A DNA stretch of 45,053 nucleotides from Astrothelium macrocarpum (taxonomy: Eukaryota; Ascomycota; Dothideomycetes; Trypetheliales; Trypetheliaceae): the NCBI GenBank assembly GCA_021030915.1, contig JAGEMR010000189.1, positions 1 through 45,053 on the forward strand. The letters are read 5' to 3'. How positions within the stretch are numbered: the first letter of the stretch is position 1; each line of letters opens with the position of its first letter. Below the pieces are notes generated by a model that ran no database searches, was not told where the DNA came from, and saw only the letters and a program-made list of their open reading frames with translations. Of the stretch, positions 1 through 10,484 are shown one piece after another. The position numbers and the translations under genes are program-made.

Positions 1-60
1 TAAATTCTTCGTATGAGAGTGCGGAAAAGTGGCCAATCCAATTGGGTGGCCAACTCAATT
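1..60. repeat. Diverged terminal repeat of a pogo-type element (element-1 family)
   Basis: This small GC-richer island sits at the window edge in front of AT-rich DNA. It contains TGCGGAAAAGTGGCCAA followed by a second TGGCCAACTC. The two TGGCC cores lie 17 bases apart, the same spacing as the two TGGCC cores inside the terminal inverted repeat at 5504-5546, which also begins with TGCGGAAA. I read it as the left end of a related, older element. The matching right end was not found. Confidence 0.4.
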
Positions 61-730
61 GTGTTGTACGTTATATTATAAAAGATTAAATCAATTTCTT
101 CTTTTAAAATAGATATTTTTAATTATTTGAAAGAATCATTAACGATTTCTAAAATATTATCATTCAAAAAATTCAATGAAAATTTTAAAAATAATATATC
201 AAAATCCAGAATTTCAAAAATTTCATTCGTCATATTCTATTATATAAAATTTATTATTTTATTAATATAAATTTTTTTTATATTTTATATTTTTTGAATA
301 ATAAAATTTTATTATTTTTGATGTAATAAATTCATTTATGAATTTAAATGAATCATTTATATGATAATTTTTTATTATATCCGGATATTTTTTTATATTT
401 CATTTTATAATTGATTCATTTGAATATTGATTTTTTCAAATATCCAATCTGAAATTATTAGATCATAAAAAACCATTTTTTTTATATATTCGGTATATTT
501 TTTTGAATTCTAAATCAGATAATAAGAATAACCATTTTGGATACAATTCTAGTAGAAACGTATAATGAGAAAAATAGAGAATAATTTTAATAGACGTTAT
601 ATGCGGCGAACAAAAGAACAAAAAGAACGGGATTTGGAGATATAAGAAGGAGAAGTCATGATGATCTAAAGACATATCATCATAATATATAAAACACATG
701 AGGTCACGTGCCAGAAAAGAGGGGGGATAA
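61..730. mobile_element. AT-rich RIP-decayed DNA, probable internal region of an LTR retrotransposon
   Basis: The stretch is strongly AT-rich with stops in every frame and no credible gene. It ends in a purine-rich tract (about 712-730, AGAAAAGAGGGGGGA) directly before the LTR that begins at 731, as expected for the 3' end of an LTR retrotransposon internal region. No protein domain is legible. The 5' end of the element lies outside the window or has been lost, and the pogo-like end at 1-60 suggests nested insertions. Confidence 0.45.
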
Positions 731-1064
731 TGTTATGATTATTGAGGGGACCGTGTGCATATTTATGTACCACAAACCTTTGGTTCAGAAGGCTCATGTT
801 GTGAGCCCGGAGAGCCAATCTTTGGCTCAGAAGACTCATATTATGAGCTAGGAAATATTGCAAATATATAAAAACGCAACGCGATCATTATAACCTCGTT
901 ATATTCAAAACCATTCTCTAAACTAGTCTTTGATAGCGTTTTCAGTAGAATTTTGAATTACCAAATCACATTATTTTTTACTAGTTCAGTCCTTTACCGA
1001 TTCACTTCAGAAGCCACCTTGATCCCAGGTAGACTTGACCCCAAGGATACTTAGGATCATAACA
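731..1064 (+). repeat. Long terminal repeat (3' LTR or solo LTR)
   Basis: This 334-base unit starts TGTTATGAT and ends ATCATAACA, a perfect 9-base terminal inverted repeat with TG...CA ends. A polypurine tract precedes it. It contains a TATA-like AATATATAAAAACGC near 863-877 and two copies of a 28-base motif (TTTGGYTCAGAA...TCAT.TT.TGAGC) at about 779-806 and 821-848. It is less AT-rich than its flanks. The polypurine tract on its left makes it a 3' LTR with the internal region at 61-730. No second copy is in the window. Confidence 0.55.
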
Positions 1065-1592
1065 ATATTAAATGAATTATCATAAATATAGTCAGAATTA
1101 TATAAAAAAATTTCCATATTATATAAAATAGATTTTTTGGATTTTTTATTATTGAAAAATTCTTTTCTAAAAATTATTGAATTTAATAAATTAAATAAAA
1201 AATTCACAAAAATTTTGAATAAAAATAATATAATTGATGCGCCGATAAAATATTATATTAAATATATAATATAATTCTATGAATTTCAAAATATTATAAT
1301 CATTATTATGGTCAAATAATTAATAAATATATCAAAATTTTTTGATAAATGAAAATGTAATATTAAAAATAAAAGAATCGAATTAGAAGATATTAATATT
1401 TATACGATTAAAAATATATTATGAATTATCAGCGTATCAGAAATAAAATCATATACGAAATACCATCATGAATATTCTATAAAAATTATATCAAAAAAAG
1501 AAGAATCGGAAGAGATTAATTATATATCTAATGATTCTTCAGATAATTCAGATTTAGATTTGGAGTTGTGAATAAAAAATGTATGAGAATCA
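1065..1592. other. AT-rich RIP-decayed DNA without a legible gene
   Basis: The stretch is extremely AT-rich with many stops in all frames. An acidic, serine-rich stretch can be read near 1500-1570 before a stop and may be transposon-derived. Nothing can be assigned to a family. Confidence 0.6.
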
Positions 1593-1662
1593 CAGGTTGA
1601 TCGCCTGCGGAACGAATATACAGCGTGCGCGAGACAGTGGGGTGCGCGAGATCACCGTGGTA
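1593..1662. repeat. GC island resembling a pogo-type terminal inverted repeat
   Basis: This roughly 70-base GC-rich island stands alone between AT-rich blocks. It contains two GTGCGCGAGA motifs and ends GTGGTAGACCC followed by TATA. Read on the minus strand it starts TATAGGGTCTACCACGG, resembling the third element's left end at 44651 onward (TATAGAGGGTCTCCC). It is probably the right end of a decayed element of that family. The left end was not found. Confidence 0.35.
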
Positions 1663-3200
1663 GACCCTATATTTAATTTTTTTTAAATTAAAAAAAATAA
1701 TTTTTTATTCATTTTTATCATAAATTATTTTAATTAAAAATTTATTATAAAATTTCCGTTTTTTTTAAATTATAATATTTTTATTAATTTATATAAATTG
1801 ATATTTTAAAATCACGTTTTTTATTATAATTTTTTTATATTTCTAAAATAATTATTAATTAATAATATCAATTATTTTTATACAAATTAGATATTTTATT
1901 CTTTTTTAATCATTTTCTAATATATCTAAAAAAGAATTTTTTAAATTATTTGAATTAGATTTATTTATTTATTTTAATTAATTAAACATTATTTCCATAA
2001 AATAATATTAAATTTATTTTAAATTAATCATTCATAATATTATATTTATTAAAGATTTGAATAAAAATAAATCAGAATAAATCAAAAAAATTTTATTAAA
2101 AAAAATTAAAAATTCTATCAATAATTTCTATTCAGATCTTTAAATATTATAAATATCGAATAATTAATGAATTAAATAAATTAATATTTAAAGATTATAA
2201 TCAATATATTGAATATAATAAAAATATAATTATTAGAATATAATTTTTAATAATCCAATTAAAAAATCTGAAATTTAAATAATTATTATGACCATTTAAT
2301 CAGAAAAATTTTCAATATCTATTATTTCCAATCTTTTTATAAATCATTTTATTAAAAATATTAATTAATTAATTAAATATCAAATTTTTATTTATAAAAT
2401 CGAAAAATATATTAATAAAATAATATTAATATTAATTAAATTTAAAATCTTATATTTATATATTCTAAAAATCTTTGATATTTTAATAGATCAAAATTGA
2501 TAAAAGAAAGATATTATTTATATAAATTATTATAATAAATATAATTCATATTCTATTATTTATTTATAAAAAATTTTTAATATAATTTTATTTAAATATT
2601 GATATCAAAATAATATATTTAATTTTAATAATATAATTCTAAAAAAAATCCTTTTTATTCATATTATAATTATTTTCGGATATAATATTATATTTTTAAT
2701 CTTTTAAATAAATTAAAAATTAATTAATATAATTATTAAAACAGAAAAATTTATTTATAAAATCAAAATATTTTTTCAATTTATATCAATTATTTAATTT
2801 TTTTTAAATGATATTAAAATTTTTAAAATAAATTGATATAATTTCATTTTTATGATTTTGAATGAAATATCTAATCTAATTAATTTCAGATCATTTTTCA
2901 TATAAATTAGATATAAATACGCGTATTATTATTAATATAAAAAGAATTTCTAAATCAAAAAATCTATTAATTTTATTTATAAAAAATTTTTTTATTTAAT
3001 TATTAAATAGATTTTTATTTTCATTAATTATTTTAATTGAAACGATTTTCTTTTATCAACAACGTAATAATATGAAACGATTTATTCCATATTCTTTTAC
3101 AATTTCAATAATATTAGGAATTTTCTGCAAATTCAAAATTTCAAAAACGAATTCAATTAATTACATATTGATGGAGATATACGCATTTGAATTTAATCAA
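1663..3200. other. AT-rich RIP-decayed block
   Basis: About 1.5 kb of extreme AT content with long A and T runs and stops throughout. No transposase or polymerase motif is readable. The block lies between two GC islands that look like transposon ends (1593-1662 and 3205-3257), so it is most simply the dead interior of DNA transposons. Confidence 0.6.
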
Positions 3201-3204
3201 TTTT

Positions 3205-3257
3205 GGTGGTGGTGAGCGTGCACGGTGCCGTAGCGTGCACGATCACGTGAAAACTCC
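3205..3257. repeat. Probable right terminal repeat of a pogo-type element (element-2 family)
   Basis: This GC-rich island follows the AT-rich block. It carries two copies of GCGTGCACG and ends CACGTGAAAACTCC followed by TA. Its reverse complement starts TAGGAGTTTTCACGTG, similar to the left end of the element at 42486 (TAGGAGAGTTCACC...CACGTG). It marks the boundary between the repeat block and the GH79 gene. No matching left end was seen. Confidence 0.4.
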
Positions 3258-3515
3258 TACTTGGTCCGCCCCGCACAAGAATACGTCAAATTCTACAGAG
3301 AATCTTTTTTTGAACCCTATCCTGGACCGAAATCAGAGATCCATTTCTATAATATTCCCCGGGCCGGCCGAATACTCAACCGAAGTTTTTCCATTTGTGT
3401 CTTCCGGCTTTAATTAGATTTAAGAGGGGTACAATATAGAGCTTTTCCCACCCCAAGGTAGGGCGCGTATGTCTCGAATGAACTACGCCAATTTTCTTGA
3501 TCTATACATGTCCTT

Positions 3516-5264
3516 ATGATGCAAGTTCTTTTGTTGATCTCTTCGACTGTTCTCGTGGCCGGTAGAGCCATATCCATACCTCGCGAATTCAGTCTACGGC
3601 AGTCCGTCATTGAGACAGTAAAATTAAACGTCCCCAGTTCCCCCACAATAGGGCGACAAGTCGTTGATGCTGCTTTCCAATCCTATTCAATTGAATTTTC
3701 GTATATGGCTGACTATGCCGGCAACGATTCGTATGCGAACACCAAATCCTGACAGATCCATTGGAAAGGAAGATTTTTGCTCAACGTGCTAGTGCAGATA
3801 CCCCAATGAGTTTTCGAAACGAATGTTACAGAATCTCCGGGGTATTTCCGGTGCATATCCTATCATCCGCGCAGGCGGAAGTACTCGAAACCGCGCCATT
3901 TGGGTTGAAAACCAGACGGAGGCAATAATAGAGACGATTGCTCCGGGTGCAGATCAACCTTCTGCCTTGACAATTGGCCCTGCATGGCTACAGTCGTTTC
4001 ATTAATTCCCCAATGGCACCCAATATATCTATGGGTTGAGCTTCCAAAATGGTTCAGCTGGCTTAGACCAAGTCTTGCAGGAAGCTGTGCCAGCCTTCCA
4101 GTCTCTTGGGGACAGTCTGTATGCATACGAGATCGGCAATGAAGTGGACGGTGGGGCCACCTGGCTTAAAAATTGAAGAAACAGCCGCTAATCGAGATAG
4201 GATTCCCTGGCGACCGAAGACCAGTAAATTGGACAGTACAGGAGTATGCAACGCAATGGAAACAGTATGCTGCCGCTATCGACGAGAAGCTTCGGCCACT
4301 CTCTGATGGCCGGAAATACGAACCTTTGTTTCAGGGAGGAGCTTTCGAAGCTCCCCGGCATCTGAATAACCTATCCTACTTTACTGTACAAACTGCTGAA
4401 GAAGCCGGAATCGCAAGCACGGGAAAAGTAAAGACAATGGCTGACCATGACGTGTGTATCTTTCTTAGTCTCCAGATCATTTTGATGTTGACGCACAAGC
4501 AGTACATGGGCTCGGACTGTGCGGACAACACTGTCCCCGCCGAGCTTGGCCCCAACCTCCTAAATCATTTCCATATGACATCGCTAATGTACTACCATAA
4601 CTTTCTCTCCAATTATAGCGTTGCACAAGATATTCCCTACGTAATTGGAGAAACGAATTCAATATCCTGTCAAGGCGAAGCCGGAATATCTGATGTTTTC
4701 GGCGCCGCCCTTTGGAGCATAGACTATGTTCTCTACGGCGCGACACTAAAAGTCTCTCGGATGTATTTCCACCAAGGCACACCATACCGGTACTCTGCTT
4801 GGCAGCCTGTGAAGATCAACGATACAGCTGCTCATCCCAAAGCTTTGTACTACGGCAACTTGTTCACGTCAACTGCGCTTGCAGGTGGCAATAAGCAGGT
4901 CGATATCTTGGTGAATGAGACTTCGTTTACTGCTTACGCTATTTACGACGCTGTAAATGGGACGAATTCAAGCATGGGAAATGCATCGCAGCTGAATAGT
5001 ATTGTGTTGGTGAATCTGAATATGTTTAATTCTACACAATTAGAGAGCGAGAGACCATGCATTGCGGTTACACTGCCGAATGTTACTTCGGACGCAAAGG
5101 TTAGGCGGCTTACGGCGCCGGGGGTTGAGGTGAAGGATGGGATCAGTTGGGCCGGGAGGAATGTGACTTACGATGGGTACATTGTAGGACAAGAGGTTAT
5201 CGAGAGTGTGAACAATGGACAGGTTTCCATTGGAGCTGGCGAGGCTTTGCTGATTTCAGTGTAG
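3516..5264 (+). pseudogene. GH79-type beta-glucuronidase, disrupted by one in-frame stop
   Basis: Secreted retaining glycosidase of the fungal GH79 type, expected to cleave glucuronic acid from arabinogalactan or similar glycans. Four exons give one frame: 3516-3730, 3798-4150, 4201-4451 and 4503-5264 (introns GTATGC..CAG, GTGGGG..TAG, GTGTGT..CAG). The product would be about 526 residues. It has an N-terminal signal-type hydrophobic segment, IIRAGGSTRNRA, the acid/base motif EIGNEVD, the nucleophile motif IGETNS and a C-terminal beta domain. The third intron is in frame, so a naive reading inserts 17 extra residues. One codon is TAA (4003-4005) inside the otherwise conserved QSFH_FPNGTQ stretch, compatible with CAA to TAA, a C-to-T change at CpA. 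No other lesion was found, so inactivation is recent or the base is a sequencing error. The gene sits between two RIP-decayed blocks. Family call is secure from motifs. Confidence 0.8.
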
Positions 5265-5299
5265 CTCCTCACATCCTGCGATTTCCATGCAGAGTTCTC

Positions 5300-5369
5300 A
5301 AAGTTTGCATAATACAATGCAAAGGTTCTGCGCTCGAATGATACTTTGCATATGCATTATTCAAACTTT
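5300..5369. repeat. Imperfect inverted repeat downstream of the GH79 gene
   Basis: The left arm at 5300-5324 (AAAGTTTGCATAATAC...) is largely reverse-complementary to the right arm at 5344-5369 (CTTTGCAT...AAACTTT), with a loop of about 19 bases. It could form a hairpin in the 3' untranslated region or be a small MITE relic. Confidence 0.5.
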
Positions 5370-5503
5370 GCATTAAGTATTCGTATTCTTATGCGACTGA
5401 TTCATGAGAACCCTGTTTCCATGTAATCTTCTACTGCAAGTACAATTTCCCCTTGCCTGAGACTACGACACTTGGTCCTTGTCACCCGCCGGATTAATTG
5501 CTA

Positions 5504-5546
5504 AGTCGGGTGATGCGGAAATGGCCCACCCCCCGTAATGGCCCAC
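5504..5546 (+). repeat. Left terminal inverted repeat of element 1
   Basis: 43 bases, identical on the opposite strand to 7282-7324. It contains two TGGCCCAC cores 17 bases apart, probable transposase-binding sub-repeats, and is preceded by TA. Confidence 0.92.
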
Positions 5547-5615
5547 CTCCACCACCTGATTTCGTCTCATTTAATTTCGCTAAATTCGCTCCACCATCCA
5601 CCACATTGTTCCAAT

Positions 5616-5783
5616 ATGGCTCTCCGCGATGAAACAATAGCTTCTATTATCGCTGATTTTGAATCTGGAATTTTTTCTTCAATAAATCAAACGGCTGACG
5701 CGTACGGCTTGTTCAGAACCACCCTCAAAAGACGCATCCGAAATCAGCAAAATTCTCATATAAATCACGAACATCAACAATGA
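5616..5783 (+). pseudogene. Transposase N-terminal psq-type helix-turn-helix domain (element 1)
   Basis: The surviving first 55 codons of the transposase open with MALRDETIASIIADFESG and end at TGA after HEHQQ. The pattern is the psq-type helix-turn-helix found at the start of fungal pogo/Fot transposases, which binds the terminal repeats. The reading frame then collapses into AT-rich DNA. An ATG upstream at 5538 is in frame, but the sequence before 5616 looks like leader. Nonfunctional. Confidence 0.75.
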
Positions 5784-6419
5784 TTGATTTCTCGTCAGAA
5801 GGAATTCTTTATATAATGGATTATTAATAAAAATGACCGTGGATTTCCTTCTAATCATGTTCGTTTTTATAAAATGACTGTCCGAATTATTCATACTGAT
5901 AGAAATGATAATCCAATTAATAAATGATGAATATCTAATTTCATTAAACGAAATCCAGATATTATTTTTATGATTAGACGAAAATTGGATATTAAAAGAA
6001 TATAATACGTATTAAAAGAATGAATTATCGTATTTCTTATTTCTGTGAAAAAGACACGTAAATAATTGAATATTCAATTAAAAGATATATAAAATATAAA
6101 TGAATAAAATATAGATTTAAATATTTATACAAATTCAATAATAATTATTCGTTTATTTAAAAAATAAATTCATAAAAAAATATCATAAAATCGAAAATTA
6201 ATTATCATTATTGAAATTATTAATTCATTTGATCAATATATTAATCTATTTATCATATTTAAAAAAAAATATTTTCAAATAAATTAATTCATTTTAAATG
6301 AATTATTTGATTGATATTATATTATCTCATTAAATGATTGGATATTAAATAAAATAGGATTTGACTGATTAATATATATTTTTGATCCATAAATATATTC
6401 TGATAATAATGAATATAAA

Positions 6420-6704
6420 ATGTTAATTCTCGATAATCATAATAGTCATATTAGTATAGAATTCTTTTACGTTTATAAAATTCAATTAAAAATCGAATTG
6501 ATATTTTTATCTTTTCATATATCTTATATTATTCAGTCATTGGATTTATATGATTTTGGTCCTGTCAAAATACGTTATTATAATTATATCGAAATTTTTA
6601 TTTATTTAAATGATATTATTATTATCAAAAAAGATCGTTTTATTTATTATTATAATCTCGTACGTCAGAAAAATTTTATCAAAATTAATATTAAAATTAG
6701 ATGA
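6420..6704 (+). pseudogene. Transposase DDE_1 endonuclease fragment (element 1)
   Basis: A 94-codon open stretch includes LILDNHNSHIS, the second catalytic-Asp motif of DDE_1 transposases. It is followed about 35 residues later by the remains of the QPLDL-type motif (here QSLDLYDFGPVK). Many residues are those produced by C-to-T and G-to-A change (Ile, Tyr, Phe, Lys in excess). The rest of the catalytic domain is broken by stops on both sides. Confidence 0.8.
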
Positions 6705-7281
6705 AAAATAATAAATTTGATATTATTAAATTTCATTATTTTATATAATTCATCATTCATTTTCGATATATCTATTTCATTTTCCAAAAATATCATTTTT
6801 TTATAATATAAACGCATTTATTCTGATTATTCGTTTATTTTTGAAATACCTCAGAATAAATAACAATTTCAAAATATTATACGTATAATTGGAAAAATTA
6901 TTAAAATGAATCGAAATATACGACATTTATTTTACAAAATAGACAAGATATTAGAAGGAATAATTACAAAATATATAATACTGAAGAATAAAAATAAATA
7001 ATTTAAATTTCAATTAAAATAAATGATTAAAAAATTAAAAATAAAAATTATCAAAATAAATGCGAATGAAAGATTTGCGAATATTAAAGAAATCAAGTGA
7101 ATTGTTGATGAAACCGTTATTGATGAAGCGGCTAAATCAATCAAATCAATTCCAAAACAAAAAAAAACATCTACGAACGTTTTTACGCAGCCTATATTTA
7201 CTCATATATATACACAATTCCAATCCTAACTGTTGTTATTGAGATAATTACAAATTAATTAATGAGATGACATGGTATTGT

Positions 7282-7324
7282 GTGGGCCATTACGGGGGGT
7301 GGGCCATTTCCGCATCACCCGACT
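7282..7324 (-). repeat. Right terminal inverted repeat of element 1
   Basis: Exact reverse complement of 5504-5546, followed by the TA duplication at 7325-7326. Confidence 0.92.
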
Positions 7325-7326
7325 TA

Positions 7327-7989
7327 CTTAACAAGGTTTCCGACCATTCGGTTGAGGATGATTCCGTGCAACTACCAAATTCCGTTTTGCTTTCCTCATT
7401 GTCTTGTGGTACAACTTGCGTGCCGTCCGTGTCTACGGCCACTCAAGAAAGTAAATTGCCGTAGGTACAAATGCTGATCATCTACTGTCTTTTAGGCGAC
7501 TCTTCATCAATAGTAATATTGTCGCCGTGCGCTTATCATCCCATCCTACTAGAGACAAGTACGTTGAAAGCCACTTAGTTTACTTGAGAGGAACGATCGC
7601 ATTAGCCACGATATGACCTACTGCACGACAAAAAAACAGAGAGAATTTCCAGTTGTGAGGCCTGTACGGGCGTAAAGTTTAGCACAACCCTAACACAAAA
7701 CAAGGCTTGAGTCGAGATTGGGGCTTCTTTGTTTCGTCAATTGTTCTTTTCCCAGTGTCAGAAGAATCGTGTAAAAATTTCTTAAACATGGATGGACATA
7801 CGAAGCCACTTACAAGGTCAGCGCGTTTATTTGCTGATAACATTTTATCTATTGAGTTCTATCGATCAATGCTATTGGTAAGTGTATACACCCGCACAAC
7901 TTATACGTCCAACTTCTGCTAATTACATGTTAGACGCCGCTCGTCTCGCTTTTTCTGTAAATCGTCATAAAAACCTTCGACTATTCACA
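7327..7989. other. Intergenic, no gene seen
   Basis: Composition is normal, with only short ORFs on either strand and no family motif. It separates element 1 from the decayed minus-strand gene that starts near 7990. Confidence 0.5.
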
Positions 7990-9775
7990 ATTCTCGTCAT
8001 AGGCTGCCAGCTTGACAGGTTCGATGTAAATTTCCCTTCGCAGACTTGAGTGCAAGCTTCCTTCCCGTTTCCGTGGCAAATCTATTACAGTAGATCCTTT
8101 GTTTCTTGACTAGCCACTTGGTGGCTCCTTTATTGAAGAACAAAAGACTGTCGTCTATCACCATGAGTAATTTGGCCTTGCAAACACATCAGACAATACA
8201 CACAAAGCGCTTGCGCACCACAAACCACGACTGATTGCGAACAGTGAGATACGTTTGTGGGTAATGGCAGTTTGTCACTTTCCCTGGAAGGTTTAACCAA
8301 AGACTCCATAAACATGTCTATGGCATAATATCTGTTTCTTGATGTCCATTTGCGATGAACAGATTCGTCATATTCCATGTCCAATTGTTAGCAATCCCCT
8401 CCACAGAATAGTGTTCTAACCCATCTAAAATGCCTGATTACCATTGCAAGCTCTTTCAATACGTCTTCTCTGGCAACAGTATCTTCCTACGCGAGCCTTG
8501 TCTTCGCATCGACTGCCAAATGTGTGTCGTTAGTCTCAACCGGCGTTGCCTCCAAGGGTCTACAAGCACCGCTTTGCTTAATGAGAATATACGGATGAAC
8601 TCTAGAGAGAATGTCATCTTTAAGAGAAAGGTATCTGATTGTAGGCAGCCAGAAGACCAAGCACAGGAGAATGTGGTTGGTAAACATTCTGAAGACAAAC
8701 GTGCGAAGTCTCCACGGGCAGGCCCCAAATTCAGGAAGAGGATCATTCTACTCTTTCGAGACAGAAGGGTCGAGTTTGCTCGATCAATAAGAGGTCGATC
8801 CAAAGTTGGCAGTGGAAGGAATTTGAGGCTCCGATTGGGGAACAGAAGAGCGAGTTTCGAAGCGCTTGTCGCAAAGATGTGTGAAGGAGAAAAGAGATGT
8901 GAAAAGGCAGCAGCAGCAACACATTTTCGACGACGCCGATCCCAATCCTCATCCGATTGACTCGCATAGAAGATTTTCTGGGCCTTGTTGATGTTTCCAG
9001 GCGCACGATCGAGCTTCCCTTCCAGCAAAGCTTGAAGATCTCCAGCGTGCGTGAACATTTTTTCCAGATACTTGATTCGGCTGACTATCATCCGCGAATT
9101 GAGTACAGTATGATATCACATTATAGGCAATCGTTTCAAAGTAGGCCGATTTTGCTTCATCCTCTTGAGATATCATCATGTGGGCTAAGCCCTTCAATAA
9201 GATTGCCAGCTAGACCGTCAAATATGGCGCAATGAGAATCCCAATCGGGGAGTGATCGTTTCAAAATTCGAGTGCGCTGGCATGTTGGCGACTTTTGAAG
9301 CTCCGGTACTTTGCTCAAAACTTGAACCAGCCCAAGAGTTCGAGAGGGGAAATAAAATTGCGGATGATAGAGTTTGCATCCCAGTGCGTTTTCTTTGGCA
9401 TATGCGTGGGCATCCTCTAAATGATTATCTGGCGTAGTAGCAACTTTTGCTAGATAAGGAGACTCCTGTTGATCCGTGGATTTGCTGATCGGAACAGGTC
9501 TGGAAGTCGAGGGGCAGGTGGAGGTGGAGTCCCTACGTCTCTGGGAATCGGCTCGTCACTTGAACCTTTGGCACTTCAAAAGTGTATAAGAATTATTTTG
9601 TAAACTTTGCGACGCTTGAATTTGCCGGAAGACTGATGTGAATCTTACTCTTTTTAGGACCAAAAGGGCATCCAAATTCACTTGGATATGACAAGTCAAT
9701 TCGGATTCCAATTCCAGGGCAAGAGTAGAGAGCTTATTTGAAATGTAGCTTACTGGATTGCGCTAGGCCTATCAT
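7990..9775 (-). pseudogene. Decayed minus-strand gene of unknown family
   Basis: On the minus strand a protein-like frame is open from about 9775 to 9248 except for one TGA near 9545. It holds a Ser/Thr-rich linker followed by LYHPQFYFPSRTLGLVQVL. Coding-looking sequence then continues in other frames: AHMMISQEDEAKSAYFETIA (from about 9190) and IKYLEKMFTHAGDLQALLEG (from about 9085). Further scattered pieces run down to about 7990. I found no GT-AG introns that join these frames, so they look like frameshifts. Unlike the transposons the region is not AT-rich, so decay was by indels rather than RIP. No start codon and no known domain were identified. It could also be two overlapping remnants. 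Antisense ORFs such as 8430-8960 are judged shadows. Confidence 0.35.
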
Positions 9776-10484
9776 ATGACGAACATAGCAGCTTCCAGTC
9801 AAGGTCGCTTTGCTCCAGAACAGCGAAGGGACGCGTTCGACCTATTTCCAGCGTAGTGTCTGAATACTTACAAGTTTGTTTGATCTTGTAACACTGATAT
9901 GGCTGAAATATCGGGGGAATTGAGACTTTTGTGTTAATTTGTAACGAAGCTAGGATCCGGATCTAGTAATGTATTGGCCTCGAAGAGATTTTCAATGATA
10001 TAATCCTTGCCGGGTTAGGCTATCCAGGGAGAGCACATGCACTATATACGTAAAATCGCCGCCTAGACAAGGGGAGAATCAAGCGTTCGATGCTAAATTG
10101 CTGGGAGTACGACGAGAGCCGAAGTAGTAGGATCGATGTGATACTCAAATGAACTAAGTCAACTTGAGTTTGGATGAAATTGACAAGGAAGCAATAAGAG
10201 ATGAACTTAGCTATTTGTCACCAATGTATGCTTTGAGTGGAGAACTCTAATCAATAGATTGAGATCTGCTTGGTCACACTTCATCTCTACATGCCTTTGC
10301 GTTCGAGATCTTTGCGGCTCCAAGGACATTCTGAGCAAGCTTTCATGAACTGAAGTCGTTTCTATGTGGATGACACTGCCAATATTTTGTCCTCCGAGCC
10401 TCACAAGCAGGACTGCACGTATGCGCCCATCGTCCTTCTGCACATTGCTTCTGGCCAAATTCGAGATAATACGACATCAGAATT
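9776..10484. other. Intergenic/promoter region, no gene seen
   Basis: Normal composition. A minus-strand ORF of 83 codons (10207-10458) lacks any recognisable motif and lies just upstream of the gene beginning at 10485. I treat the stretch as promoter and leader. Confidence 0.45.

Larger units (their letters stand above)
5504..7324 (+). mobile_element. Pogo-type (Tc1/mariner superfamily) DNA transposon, element 1, RIP-inactivated
   Basis: A complete 1821-base element. Its 43-base terminal inverted repeats, 5504-5546 and 7282-7324, are perfect mirror copies starting AGTCGGGTGATGCGG. TA target duplications lie at 5502-5503 and 7325-7326, the Tc1/mariner signature. Inside is a single transposase gene with an N-terminal psq-type helix-turn-helix and a DDE_1 endonuclease segment, destroyed by stops and extreme AT drift. 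The ends and the first 230 bases keep normal composition, whereas the interior is RIP-like. It cannot code for active transposase. It inserted downstream of the GH79 gene. Confidence 0.9.

Noticed and set aside
463..699. Minus-strand ORF of 78 codons with hydrophobic content
   Set aside because: Phe/Leu-rich translation of AT-rich decayed DNA next to an LTR, not a membrane protein.
3187..3646. ORFs at 3187-3417 (+) and 3410-3646 (-)
   Set aside because: The first overlaps the transposon end and the second is antisense to the GH79 signal-peptide exon. Neither has a motif.
4173..4200. TTG-initiated start of the GH79 reading frame
   Set aside because: This segment is the 3' part of the intron 4151-4200. 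The real upstream exons carry the signal peptide and the acid/base motif.
8430..8960. Plus-strand ORF of 176 codons, Arg/Ser-rich
   Set aside because: It lies antisense to the more protein-like minus-strand relic, has no motif, and ends in a simple Arg/Ser run typical of shadow frames.
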